Positions 27,624-36,488 of a stretch of DNA of 64,000 nt are shown here, piece after piece. The DNA is from Flavobacterium filum DSM 17961 (GTDB lineage: Bacteria > Bacteroidota > Bacteroidia > Flavobacteriales > Flavobacteriaceae): the NCBI RefSeq assembly GCF_000425465.1, contig NZ_AUDM01000013.1, positions 62,001 through 126,000 of the forward strand. The letters are read 5' to 3'. Each line of letters opens with the position of its first letter. Positions within the stretch are counted from its first letter, which is position 1. The translations under genes and the position numbers were made by a program. The notes under the pieces are model-generated. The model made no database searches and had not been told where the DNA came from. It worked only from the letters and a program-made list of their open reading frames with translations.

Positions 27624-28085
27624 ATGGAATTTGATTTAATAGACAAAAAACTCTTGATGCTTTTGCAGGAAGACAGTAAAAAAACAACCAAAGAACTCTC
27701 AACAAAACTCAATCTTTCGGTCACGGCTGTATATGAACGAATTAAGAAATTAGAACGAGAAGGAGTGATTCACAATTATGTTGCTTTACTGAATAGAACA
27801 AAGATTAAAAAGAGTTTTGTAGTTTTTTGTCATATCAAATTGATTCAGCATACAAAAGAATATTTGAATACATTTGAACATGAAGTTACCCAATTGAAAG
27901 AAGTGTTAGAATGCTTTCATGTTAGTGGAGATTATGATTATATTCTTAAAATTTGTGTTGAAAATATGGAAGAATACAGAGAATTTATGGTAACCAAACT
28001 AACCAATTTGAAGCATATTGGCAGTACGCATAGTTCTTTTATGATATCAGAATTAAAAAATACAACTCAATTTGATTTGTTATAA
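27624..28085 (+). CDS. Lrp/AsnC family transcriptional regulator
   Basis: 153 residues. The N-terminal helix-turn-helix has LIDKKLLMLLQEDSKKTTKELSTKL and VTAVYERIKKLEREGVI. The C-terminal RAM/AsnC ligand domain has VLECFHVSGDYDYILKI. It is transcribed away from the PLP trans-sulfuration gene with a 165-nt shared upstream region, so it probably controls that gene in response to an amino acid such as methionine. This is inference from arrangement. Confidence 0.9.
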   Translation: MEFDLIDKKLLMLLQEDSKKTTKELSTKLNLSVTAVYERIKKLEREGVIHNYVALLNRTKIKKSFVVFCHIKLIQHTKEYLNTFEHEVTQLKEVLECFHVSGDYDYILKICVENMEEYREFMVTKLTNLKHIGSTHSSFMISELKNTTQFDLL

Positions 28086-28157
28086 ACCATAATTTTAACG
28101 AATTCTTACGAATTTGCCGATTTGAAAAATGTAGATTTGTTTGTCAAAAAAAAGCAC

Positions 28158-29303
28158 ATGAAAATTGCCATTGTTTGTTATCCAACATTTGGAGGAAGTG
28201 GAGTAGTAGCCACTGAATTAGGGTTAGAATTAGCTCAACGCGGTCATGAGATTCACTTTATTACCTATAAACAGCCTGTTCGATTAGCATTACTAAATCC
28301 GAATGTACATTTTCATGAAGTGAATGTTCCGGAATATCCGTTGTTTCATTATCAACCTTATGAATTGGCTCTTTCCAGCAAGTTGGTGGACATGGTAAAA
28401 CTGCATAAAATTGAATTGTTACATGTGCATTATGCAATACCGCATGCCTACGCTGGATACATGGCAAAGCAAATGTTAAAAGAAGAAGGAATCAACCTTC
28501 CAATGGTTACAACGCTTCACGGGACTGATATTACTTTGGTTGGAAAACATCCTTTTTACAAATCTGCTGTAACGTTTAGTATCAATCAATCGGATGTAGT
28601 AACTTCAGTATCAAAGAATTTGAAAGAAGATACTTTGAAACATTTTGCCATTCATAAAGAAATTGAGGTCATTCCAAATTTTATAGAGATTAATAAACCG
28701 AAACCAGAAGATGGAACTCCTTGTTATCGTTCTTTAATGGCTAAAGATAACGAACGAATTATTACACATATCAGTAATTTTAGAAAAGTAAAAAGAATTC
28801 CGGATATTATTCAGATATTTTATAAAATTCAGCAACATATTCCGGCTAAATTGATGATGGTGGGAGAGGGCCCTGAAAAAGAAAAAGCAGAATTATTGTG
28901 TGAAGAATTGGGAATTTCAAATCAAGTCATTTTTTTTGGAAACAGCAATGAGATTGATAAAATTTTGTGTTTTACCGATTTGTTTTTATTGCCATCTGAA
29001 ACCGAGAGTTTTGGTTTGGCAGCATTAGAAGCCATGGCTTGTAAAGTTCCGGTTATTTCAAGTAATACCGGTGGTTTACCGGAAGTAAATAAAGATGGTT
29101 TTTCAGGTTATTTAAGTAATGTGGGTGATATAGAAAGTATGGCCAACAATGCTTTACATATATTAAAAGATGAAGATACTTTAAATCGGTTCAAAGAGCA
29201 AGCTTATGAAGTAGCCAAAGAATTTGATATTGCTGAAATTTTACCAATGTATGAATCAATTTATGAAAAAGCTTTTGCAAAATCAATAATGGAAAAAATA
29301 TGA
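28158..29303 (+). CDS. bshA: N-acetyl-alpha-D-glucosaminyl L-malate synthase BshA
   Basis: 381 residues from the ATG at 28158 (MKIAIVCYPTFGGSGVVATE). The earlier in-frame ATG at 28122 adds 12 unconserved residues and is rejected on length. GT4 glycosyltransferase with HVHYAIPHAYAGY, TTLHGTDITLVG and the nucleotide-sugar motif PSETESFGLAALEAMA. BshA joins UDP-GlcNAc and malate as the first step of bacillithiol synthesis, found in Firmicutes and Bacteroidetes. It overlaps the next lipoprotein gene by 4 nt (ATGA). bshB and bshC are not visible here. Confidence 0.93.
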   Translation: MKIAIVCYPTFGGSGVVATELGLELAQRGHEIHFITYKQPVRLALLNPNVHFHEVNVPEYPLFHYQPYELALSSKLVDMVKLHKIELLHVHYAIPHAYAGYMAKQMLKEEGINLPMVTTLHGTDITLVGKHPFYKSAVTFSINQSDVVTSVSKNLKEDTLKHFAIHKEIEVIPNFIEINKPKPEDGTPCYRSLMAKDNERIITHISNFRKVKRIPDIIQIFYKIQQHIPAKLMMVGEGPEKEKAELLCEELGISNQVIFFGNSNEIDKILCFTDLFLLPSETESFGLAALEAMACKVPVISSNTGGLPEVNKDGFSGYLSNVGDIESMANNALHILKDEDTLNRFKEQAYEVAKEFDIAEILPMYESIYEKAFAKSIMEKI

Positions 29304-29719
29304 AAAAAGTAGGTTTAATGATGTTCTTGATGACATTGATTTATGGTTGTTCAACTCCCAAAACAACTGAAAATTTACCACTTTATGAAATCTTAAAGCA
29401 AGATGAGCATGAAGGAGCGGCTTTTCAATTTTATGAAATTGTAACGGAAAAGAAAGAATTTAAAATGATCCTAAATGATGTAGATTTAAAGAAAAAGGTA
29501 AAACAAGAAGATATTTTAAAAGCTAATTTTATTATCTTAAATATGGGACAGAAATCATCCGGAGGATATTATTTCACTATTGAAAACGCTGAAGAAACCA
29601 ATGAAAATATCATTTTAACCATAAAGGAAAATGCACCAAAAGGAATGGCTACTAGTGTAATGACCAATCCGATGTGTGTTATAAAAATAAATTCTAAAAA
29701 GAATATCATTATTAAATAA
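29300..29719 (+). CDS. PrcB-like domain lipoprotein
   Basis: 139 residues with a lipoprotein signal (LMTLIYGCSTP). The second half, including NMGQKSSGGYYFTIENAEE and KGMATSVMTNPMCVIKI, resembles the C-terminal domain of PrcB, a protease-complex subunit from Treponema. It overlaps bshA by 4 nt and is probably co-translated, but a role in bacillithiol metabolism is not implied by the sequence. Confidence 0.72.
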   Translation: MKKVGLMMFLMTLIYGCSTPKTTENLPLYEILKQDEHEGAAFQFYEIVTEKKEFKMILNDVDLKKKVKQEDILKANFIILNMGQKSSGGYYFTIENAEETNENIILTIKENAPKGMATSVMTNPMCVIKINSKKNIIIK

Positions 29720-29720
29720 A

Positions 29721-29743
29721 AAACCCTGAAAAAATCAGGGTTT
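29721..29743. terminator. Bidirectional terminator
   Basis: AAACCCTGA-AAAAA-TCAGGGTTT, a 9-bp perfect stem between convergent genes. The T run is better on the minus strand. Confidence 0.8.
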
Positions 29744-29748
29744 ATGTA

Positions 29749-30234
29749 TTAGAATTTATATCGAACGCCAAGAGCAATATCCGGACCAAAACTATCGTTT
29801 CTGTAACCGTCACCAAAATAAATTTCTGGTCTAAAATCCAACGATAGCATCAAAGGAAAGTCAAAATGGTACTCAATTCCAATGTCCCCGGCTGCAAATA
29901 AAAATGTTCCACTATCATTAGCAGGACCTTTTTCATAATTCCAACTTCCGATTCCACCTCCGGCACCAACAAACCAATTAAATCCACCTTCAATGTTCCA
30001 TACCCATTGATAAAGACCGGTAAGTTTGTATGCATCCCAATCTTTACTGTTTCTCCATCCTAAGTCAACTTCTAATCGGTTAACATCAGAAAAACCTCTT
30101 TGATATGAAATTTCACCTCCAAAACCGTCATTGTCGCCTAATCGAAGACCAATTGCATTTTTAGAAAATGTCTGAGCGTTTGCACCAATGGTACATAGAA
30201 CTAAAAATAATGTTGATAAAACTACTTTTTTCAT
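29749..30234 (-). CDS. Outer-membrane beta-barrel-like protein
   Basis: 161 residues with a signal peptide ending GANAQ. Alternating hydrophobic/polar strands rich in Gly and aromatic residues (NAIGLRLGDNDGFGGEISY, FDFRPEIYFGDGY) end in a terminal Phe (ALGVRYKF), the usual signal for barrel assembly. It is a small barrel of unknown substrate and a single gene convergent with the bshA pair. Confidence 0.75.
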   Translation of the reverse strand: MKKVVLSTLFLVLCTIGANAQTFSKNAIGLRLGDNDGFGGEISYQRGFSDVNRLEVDLGWRNSKDWDAYKLTGLYQWVWNIEGGFNWFVGAGGGIGSWNYEKGPANDSGTFLFAAGDIGIEYHFDFPLMLSLDFRPEIYFGDGYRNDSFGPDIALGVRYKF

Positions 30235-30298
30235 GGTTTATAAATTTAAATTATTACAAATTTAACGCTTCTAAAAGCAAATTCGTATAATTTAAAAT

Positions 30299-31093
30299 TT
30301 AATTAACGATATAGGTGGTTAAAAATTCTTTTTGGGTTTGGGTTGCAGATTGTGGTATTGGTAAATCAAAATCATCCGGATTAATAGCTAAGTTATAACT
30401 AATCACGTTTTCAGCATATACCATTCCAATTTCTTTTGCATAATATTGATTGGCTGTAACAACATCTTGTGTATTTAATATTGTAACACTTAAAGGAATT
30501 GGGCTACCTGGAATTGTTATTACCGCAACTACTTTCAATGCAATTGTGAATTTTACTTTTTTTACATCAGTATAAACTTCACCTCTTGTAGTAGTAAATG
30601 TTGGTAGTGATTCAACACCAACAGTTTTAAGTGTATAATCAATTGTTACGGGTATTCCGTCAAAATCTTGATCAATAGTACCGGTTTTGGTAGCAAGCGT
30701 TTCGTTTGAAGTTGCATTTTCTTTCAAAATAACAAAATCATCTAACTGAAACTCAAATGGAGCAGATAAACCTAAATCAAACGTAATGGCTCCGGATAAA
30801 AGCACTTTATTATCGTTTTTACGTAATCCATTGTTATTTAAAAATGTACAATACATTCCGGTTGGAGTAGTTTCAGTCAACATTTTTTTATACGTTTTGC
30901 CATTGATGGTAACGTCATCACCAACCGTTAGAACATCTGTTTGTACTGTTTCGCCTTCCACTTCATAGTTCCAGCTATTACCTGATGTTAATGGATAATA
31001 ATTAACTGCTGTAGTTCCACTTGAATCATCATCAGAGGAACAAGAAACACTTGCAATAGCCAGCCATAAAAAAGCTACTAATTTGTTTTTCAT
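30299..31093 (-). CDS. Lipoprotein of unknown function
   Basis: 264 residues with a lipobox (IASVSCSSDDDSSGTT). The acidic/Ser linker after the Cys is typical of flavobacterial surface lipoproteins. The rest is beta-rich with YYPLTSGNSWNYEVEGE near the N-terminus, a start often seen in secreted Bacteroidetes proteins. I recognise no catalytic motif. Confidence 0.75.
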   Translation of the reverse strand: MKNKLVAFLWLAIASVSCSSDDDSSGTTAVNYYPLTSGNSWNYEVEGETVQTDVLTVGDDVTINGKTYKKMLTETTPTGMYCTFLNNNGLRKNDNKVLLSGAITFDLGLSAPFEFQLDDFVILKENATSNETLATKTGTIDQDFDGIPVTIDYTLKTVGVESLPTFTTTRGEVYTDVKKVKFTIALKVVAVITIPGSPIPLSVTILNTQDVVTANQYYAKEIGMVYAENVISYNLAINPDDFDLPIPQSATQTQKEFLTTYIVN

Positions 31094-31141
31094 AATTGTT
31101 TATTAGTTATTAGTTTAGAAAACAAATTAAAGAAAAAAAAA

Positions 31142-31972
31142 TTACTTTTTGGCAAAAATTAATGAAGCCACTAATTGCTCACTTAATTTTGTTTCTAATT
31201 CAAAATAATCTTCTTCAACCATATTGGTATCTTTGTCATATCGGTAGAGTTTCCATCTTTTTTTATGGTATTCTAATGCAGTTAGATTTTCAACCCAATC
31301 GCCTGAATTCAAATAGAATGTAGTTCCTTTTTTATTGACTTTTCGTATTAATTTTGGTTCGTGAATATGACCACAAATTACATAATGATACCCATTTTCA
31401 ATTGCCAATTCTGCTGCAGTTGTTTCAAAATCTGAAATGAATTTGACCGCTTTTTTTACATTTTGCTTTATCTTTTTTGAAAATGAATACGGTTCTTTTC
31501 CTGCTTTTTGCAATAAGTAATTGATAAATCGATTTGCCAATATCAATAAATCATAACCAATTCCGCCCAATTTAGCTATCCATTTGGCATGTTGAACAGA
31601 TGAGTCAAATACATCTCCATGAAAAAACCACGCTTTTTTGCCATCCAATTCTAAAACCAATTTATCCAAAATAGAAAAATTTCCAATTGATACATCACTA
31701 AATTTGCGTAACATTTCATCATGATTCCCAGTCAAATAGTAGACTTCTGTTCCTTTTGAAGCCAAATCAATGATTTTTTTTATCACCTTTAAATGTGATT
31801 TTGGAAAGTAGGATTTACGGAATTGCCAAATATCAATAATATCTCCGTTAAGAATTAAAATTTTTGGTTTAATGTGGGATAAGTAAGCATACAATTCTTT
31901 GGCATGACAACCAAATGTTCCTAGATGTACATCGGAAATAACAACTAAATCAACTTTTCGCTTTTTCAACAT
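31142..31972 (-). CDS. UDP-2,3-diacylglucosamine diphosphatase-like metallophosphoesterase
   Basis: 276 residues from the ATG at 31972; an alternative ATG at 31990 adds six residues. The calcineurin-like metal site is complete: ISDVHLGT, LNGDIIDIWQF, LTGNHDEM, FFHGDVFD and ICGHIHEP. The length and the pattern after the first Asp fit LpxH-type enzymes that make lipid X in lipid A synthesis. Substrate assignment rests on family resemblance. Confidence 0.8.
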   Translation of the reverse strand: MLKKRKVDLVVISDVHLGTFGCHAKELYAYLSHIKPKILILNGDIIDIWQFRKSYFPKSHLKVIKKIIDLASKGTEVYYLTGNHDEMLRKFSDVSIGNFSILDKLVLELDGKKAWFFHGDVFDSSVQHAKWIAKLGGIGYDLLILANRFINYLLQKAGKEPYSFSKKIKQNVKKAVKFISDFETTAAELAIENGYHYVICGHIHEPKLIRKVNKKGTTFYLNSGDWVENLTALEYHKKRWKLYRYDKDTNMVEEDYFELETKLSEQLVASLIFAKK

Positions 31973-32130
31973 TGAATGAAGGTTTTGCAAATGAAATAAG
32001 ATTTCTACAATTAAAGTTTATGGTAAGGTTAATTGAAATTGCTTGATTGTTATGAATTTGTGAATTCAATTTTAATGATAACTTCAAAAGTTGAATGAAA
32101 AAGCTTATTTTTGTTGAAAAACTTATTTAT

Positions 32131-33195
32131 ATGGCCGGAAATAGTTTCGGAAAACTTTTGATTTTAACCACTTTTGGTGAATCACACGGTGAAGCCATTG
32201 GCGGTATTTTAGAGGGTTGTCCTGCCGGAATTAATCTCAATTTTGATTCTATTCAAAACGAATTAGACAGAAGAAAACCAGGACAGTCAGCCATTGTTAC
32301 ACAACGAAAAGAGTCAGATGAAGTTCAGTTTTTATCCGGCATTTTTGAAGGTAAAACGACGGGAGCTCCAATTGGCTTTATGATTCCAAATGCAAATCAA
32401 AAGTCAACCGATTATGCTCATTTGGCAACCGCTTTTCGTCCAAGTCATGCCGATTTTACTTATGAAAAAAAATATGGTCATCGCGATTATAGAGGTGGTG
32501 GTAGAAGTTCTGCACGTGAAACGGCCAGTAGAGTAGTTGGAGGAGCCATTGCAAAACAAATTATTAAAGAGGTTAAAATCAATGCATTTGTTTCTTCTGT
32601 TGGCTCAATTTTTATTAATAAACCCTATCAAGCCTTAGACTTTTCTCAAATTGAATCAAATCCTGTTCGATGTCCTGATGCGGAAACCGCTCAAAAAATG
32701 GAAGAATTAATTCGTTCCATTCGCAAAGAAGGGGATACGATTGGTGGAACCATTACATGTGTAATTCAAAATGTACCGATTGGTTGGGGTGAACCGGTTT
32801 TTGACAAATTACATGCACAACTGGGAAAAGCAATGCTTTCCATAAACGCAGTAAAAGGTTTTGAATTCGGAAGTGGTTTTTGTGGTGCACAAATGAAAGG
32901 GAGTGAACACAATGATTTGATTCAACCCGATGGAACAACTTCCACTAACTTATCAGGCGGAATTCAAGGTGGAATTTCTAATGGTATGGATATTTATTTT
33001 AGAGTTGCATTCAAACCGGTTGCAACCATTATGCAAACACAAACAACCATTAATCATGAAGGAGAAGTGGTTTCCATTGAAGGTAAAGGACGACATGACC
33101 CATGTGTTGTCCCGAGAGCAGTTCCTATTGTGGAAGCAATGGCAGCCTTAGTGTTAGCCGATTTTTATTTACTTCAAAACAGTTATCAAAAATAA
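32131..33195 (+). CDS. aroC: Chorismate synthase
   Basis: 354 residues from the ATG at 32131 ([20 protein letters not shown]). The earlier in-frame ATG at 32095 adds 12 residues before the conserved start and is rejected. AroC signatures are [31 protein letters not shown] and [18 protein letters not shown]. It converts EPSP to chorismate using reduced FMN, the last common step to aromatic amino acids. The symporter gene starts 1 nt after its stop. Confidence 0.95.
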   Translation: MAGNSFGKLLILTTFGESHGEAIGGILEGCPAGINLNFDSIQNELDRRKPGQSAIVTQRKESDEVQFLSGIFEGKTTGAPIGFMIPNANQKSTDYAHLATAFRPSHADFTYEKKYGHRDYRGGGRSSARETASRVVGGAIAKQIIKEVKINAFVSSVGSIFINKPYQALDFSQIESNPVRCPDAETAQKMEELIRSIRKEGDTIGGTITCVIQNVPIGWGEPVFDKLHAQLGKAMLSINAVKGFEFGSGFCGAQMKGSEHNDLIQPDGTTSTNLSGGIQGGISNGMDIYFRVAFKPVATIMQTQTTINHEGEVVSIEGKGRHDPCVVPRAVPIVEAMAALVLADFYLLQNSYQK

Positions 33196-33196
33196 T

Positions 33197-34465
33197 ATGA
33201 AATTAGCCTTACATTGGAAAATATTAATCGGAATGGTTTTCGGATTAGTTTTCGGTTTTATCATGAAAAATTTAGAGTTAAAAGGCATTGTTGTCGATTG
33301 GATTAAACCTTTCGGTACAATCTTTATAAACTTGTTAAAAATGATAGCGGTACCTTTAATTGTAGTCTCGCTTATTGTTGGATTATCAGATTTAAAAGAT
33401 ATTTCAAAACTTTCAAAACTAGGCTTACGAACCGTAGTTTTATATTTGATAACAACGGTTACTGCTGTTAGTATTGGTTTGGTTTTAGCTAATGTCATAC
33501 AACCAGGAAATTACATAAATGAAGCTTCACGAAACAGTTTGCTAGAAAATTTTGCAGGCGATGCCGCTCAAAAAATTGAATTAGCCGACAAAGCTAAAAA
33601 TAGTGGACCTCTACAGCCTTTGGTTGATGTAGTTCCCGAAAATTTTTTCAGAGCTATGACCGATAATGCTTCTATGTTGCAAGTGATTTTATTTGTTATT
33701 TTAATAGGAATCGGTTTGATTTTAATAGAGGAACAAAAAGCTAAACCGGTAGTTGATTTTTTTAAAGGTTTAAATGATGTCATTTTAAAAATAATCGACA
33801 TTATTATGTTAGGAGCACCCATCGGCGTTTTTGCTTTAATGTCTGCTTTAATGGTTGAAATTCCTGATTTTTCAACTTTAAATGCTCTATTGGTGTATGC
33901 ATTAACCGTAGTGTTAGGTTTACTGATTATGGTATTTGTTTTCTATCCTACAATGTTAATTGTATTGGCAAAATATTCTCCAGTAAAATTCTTTAAAGCG
34001 ATATCTCCTGCTCAATTGTTAGCTTTTTCTACTAGTTCAAGTGCAGCAACATTACCCGTTACGATGGAACGAGTTACAGAACATGTTGGAGTAGATGAAG
34101 AAGTGTCAAGTTTTGTTTTACCACTTGGTGCTACCGTTAATATGGATGGAACCAGTTTATATCAATCTGTAGCCGCCGTATTTATCGCTCAAGCCATGGG
34201 AATTCCATTGGATTTACCAACGCAATTGATGATAGTTGTAACGGCAACTTTGGCTTCTATTGGTTCGGCAGCTGTTCCTAGTGCGGGAATGGTAATGCTA
34301 GTAATTGTATTAGGTCAAGCGGGAATTCCCGAAGCAGGATTGGCACTTATTTTTGCTATTGATCGTCCTTTGGATATGTGTAGAACAGTGGTAAATGTAA
34401 CCAGCGATGCTGCCGTTTCAACGGTTGTGGCAAAATCAGTTAATAAATTAACGATTAAAAATTAA
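33197..34465 (+). CDS. Dicarboxylate/amino acid:cation symporter (DAACS family)
   Basis: 422 residues with about eight transmembrane helices. The serine-rich re-entrant loop AFSTSSSAATLPVTMERV and the GATVNMDGTSLYQSVAAVFIAQ segment are the family hallmarks, with DRPLDMCRTVVNVTSDA toward the end. It imports glutamate, aspartate or C4-dicarboxylates with Na+ or H+. It is spaced 1 nt after aroC, so probably co-transcribed. Confidence 0.9.
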   Translation: MKLALHWKILIGMVFGLVFGFIMKNLELKGIVVDWIKPFGTIFINLLKMIAVPLIVVSLIVGLSDLKDISKLSKLGLRTVVLYLITTVTAVSIGLVLANVIQPGNYINEASRNSLLENFAGDAAQKIELADKAKNSGPLQPLVDVVPENFFRAMTDNASMLQVILFVILIGIGLILIEEQKAKPVVDFFKGLNDVILKIIDIIMLGAPIGVFALMSALMVEIPDFSTLNALLVYALTVVLGLLIMVFVFYPTMLIVLAKYSPVKFFKAISPAQLLAFSTSSSAATLPVTMERVTEHVGVDEEVSSFVLPLGATVNMDGTSLYQSVAAVFIAQAMGIPLDLPTQLMIVVTATLASIGSAAVPSAGMVMLVIVLGQAGIPEAGLALIFAIDRPLDMCRTVVNVTSDAAVSTVVAKSVNKLTIKN

Positions 34466-34516
34466 GTCACTAAAAAAAATTTAGTATATTCGTATCGATT
34501 TTAAAATTAACTATTT

Positions 34517-35836
34517 ATGAAAAAACTATTACTATTTTCTTTGCTAACTACTTTTACGGTTAGTGCTCAATTCTGGACTGAAAAAGCTACTTCATTTACT
34601 GCGGCTAGCAGAGGTGTTAGAAGTGTTTCGATGCCGGATGATAACGTAACTTGGATTATTGCATATGATGGTTCAGCTTCTGATGTACAAACAATTAAAG
34701 AATATGCAAAAACATCTAATGGAGGAAATAATTGGACTTCAGCTTCTTTTACTTTAACAAGTGGAGCCGGTTCATTGGCATTATCATGTATTACTTCGGT
34801 AGATATTAATACGGCTTGGGTAGCTGCACATCCCACATCTTCAGCTGCTGGTGGAATTTGGAAAACTACAAATGGAGGTTCTACATGGGCAAAGCAAACT
34901 ACTGCACTTTTTAATAATTCTGCGGCGTTCGCTAATGTTGTTCATTTTTGGGATGCTAACAATGGTGTTTGTCAAGGAGACCCTGTAGGTGGTTATTATG
35001 AAATTTATACAACCAATAATGGTGGAACAACTTGGACACGCGTTCCAAGTGCGAATATTCCTGCTCCTGCAGATGCCGGCGAATATGGCTATGTAAATAA
35101 TTATGCTGTTATTGGCGATACGATTTGGTTTGGAACTAATTATGGTAGAATTTTTCGTTCTTCTGATAGAGGTTTAAATTGGGTAGCATTCCAATCACCA
35201 TTAAATGATTTTGGTGGTCAATCAGAAAACGGAAGTTATACTTTCTCATCTACAACTAAAGGTTTGTTAAGTTCTAATGCCGGACAATTATGGTCAACTA
35301 ATGATGGCGGTGAAAACTGGACACCGGTATCTTTCTCCGGACCTTTTTACTTAGCTGATTTAGCATACGTACCGGGAACTTCTAATGTAGTTTCTACCGG
35401 TTCAGCAACTAATAATTCCGGTTCATCTTATAGTACTAATGATGGTTTAACTTGGACAGGTATTGACAACAATGTGCAACATACTATTTGTAGATTTAGA
35501 AATACAACTATTGGATTTTCAGGAGGTTTCTCTCAAAATGCAACAACCGGTGGTATCTTCAAATATACAGGAAATGTATTAAGCTTACCAAAATCATCTG
35601 AATTGGATTTTTCTGTTTTTCCAAATCCTGCTTCAAATAATTTGACAATTAGTCATAATAGTGCATTGATTTCTAATGTTCAATTAGTTGATGTAAACGG
35701 AAGAGTAGTGAAGTCAATAGATTTTGATGGAGTTGCTGAAGCTCAAGTTTCCATCAGTGAATTAAACTCAGGAATGTACATTGTAAACATTACTTCAGCT
35801 GAAGGTGTTGCAACAAAAAAGATTGTGAAAAACTAA
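34517..35836 (+). CDS. Secreted YCF48/BNR-like beta-propeller protein with T9SS sorting domain
   Basis: 439 residues. A signal peptide ends TVSAQ. The body carries several Asp-box-like repeats of the type TTNGGSTWAKQ, TNNGGTTWTRV and TNDGGENWTPV, as in YCF48-like or sialidase-type propellers. The C-terminal ~75 residues are a type A T9SS sorting domain (VFPNPASNNLTIS ... MYIVNITSAEG). It is expected to be exported through T9SS. Function is unknown. A bidirectional terminator follows. Confidence 0.85.
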   Translation: MKKLLLFSLLTTFTVSAQFWTEKATSFTAASRGVRSVSMPDDNVTWIIAYDGSASDVQTIKEYAKTSNGGNNWTSASFTLTSGAGSLALSCITSVDINTAWVAAHPTSSAAGGIWKTTNGGSTWAKQTTALFNNSAAFANVVHFWDANNGVCQGDPVGGYYEIYTTNNGGTTWTRVPSANIPAPADAGEYGYVNNYAVIGDTIWFGTNYGRIFRSSDRGLNWVAFQSPLNDFGGQSENGSYTFSSTTKGLLSSNAGQLWSTNDGGENWTPVSFSGPFYLADLAYVPGTSNVVSTGSATNNSGSSYSTNDGLTWTGIDNNVQHTICRFRNTTIGFSGGFSQNATTGGIFKYTGNVLSLPKSSELDFSVFPNPASNNLTISHNSALISNVQLVDVNGRVVKSIDFDGVAEAQVSISELNSGMYIVNITSAEGVATKKIVKN

Positions 35837-35858
35837 TTTAATTTTCACTGCATAAAAA

Positions 35859-35882
35859 AAGACTAAGTTTTTGCTTAGTCTT
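35859..35882. terminator. Bidirectional terminator
   Basis: AAGACTAAG-TTTTTG-CTTAGTCTT, a 9-bp stem extended by flanking A and T runs. It overlaps the last codons of the small minus-strand gene. Confidence 0.85.
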
Positions 35883-36012
35883 TTTTGTTTTTACCGTTAT
35901 TCATCATAAGCATTAATGCTCCAACCAAACCAATAATGACAAGTGCAAATACACCAATCATAATAATGGCACCATTGTCCCAAGAATACAAAGCAATCGT
36001 TGATAGTTTCAT
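35875..36012 (-). CDS. 45-residue small membrane protein
   Basis: Reading the minus strand from the ATG at 36012 gives 45 codons to a TAA at 35875: a short polar start (MKLSTIALYSWDNG), one transmembrane helix (IIMIGVFALVIIGLVGALML) and a basic tail ending NGKNKKD. The stop codon lies inside the shared terminator hairpin. It would be missed at common length cutoffs. Composition is convincing for a membrane peptide, but its function is unknown. Confidence 0.65.
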   Translation of the reverse strand: MKLSTIALYSWDNGAIIMIGVFALVIIGLVGALMLMMNNGKNKKD

Positions 36013-36071
36013 TCCAAAAAGATTTATGAAGCAAATTTACTTTTTGTAAAACCAAAAAAATATGACTTTTA

Positions 36072-36485
36072 TCAGTTCAGAAATTTTTTCATCAATTCAG
36101 GTGAAGGAAGCATGCATTGATCTTTTTTGCCATACCATTTATAGCGATTGCTTGCTACATAATCATAAATGAAATTTCCTAATTTTCCGGTAAAGGATAA
36201 ATAACCAATAATCTTATGCCAACTATTCAATTCTTTGGCAATTTGCATGGCGGCTTCTGCTTTCACATAATAGGCTTCACCCGGCACATAAAGAATTATA
36301 CTATCTAGATTGTGATTTGAAACTCCAATGTATTCGCTTATTTGTTGACCAATTTCAGATTGCAAGGAAGTGAATCTAAAAACATCTTTATGGTCATGTT
36401 TAATGATAAACTGAACGGAAGATTCGCATAAATTGCAAACTCCATCAAAAAGAATAATTTTTTTATTTTCAGGTAAATTCAACAT
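36072..36485 (-). CDS. DCC family thiol-disulfide oxidoreductase (DUF393)
   Basis: 137 residues. The N-terminal FDGVCNLCESSVQFIIKHD has the DxxCxxC motif that names the DCC family. The rest (FRFTSLQSEIGQ, NRYKWYGKKDQC) fits. These proteins are predicted to be thioredoxin-like redox proteins. The gene begins 3 nt after the mutS2 stop and is probably co-transcribed with it. Confidence 0.85.
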   Translation of the reverse strand: MLNLPENKKIILFDGVCNLCESSVQFIIKHDHKDVFRFTSLQSEIGQQISEYIGVSNHNLDSIILYVPGEAYYVKAEAAMQIAKELNSWHKIIGYLSFTGKLGNFIYDYVASNRYKWYGKKDQCMLPSPELMKKFLN

Positions 36486-36488
36486 TTT

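Noticed and set aside
33169..33498. 109-codon minus-strand frame over the symporter
   Set aside because: Shadow of the membrane-helix codons of the DAACS symporter gene.
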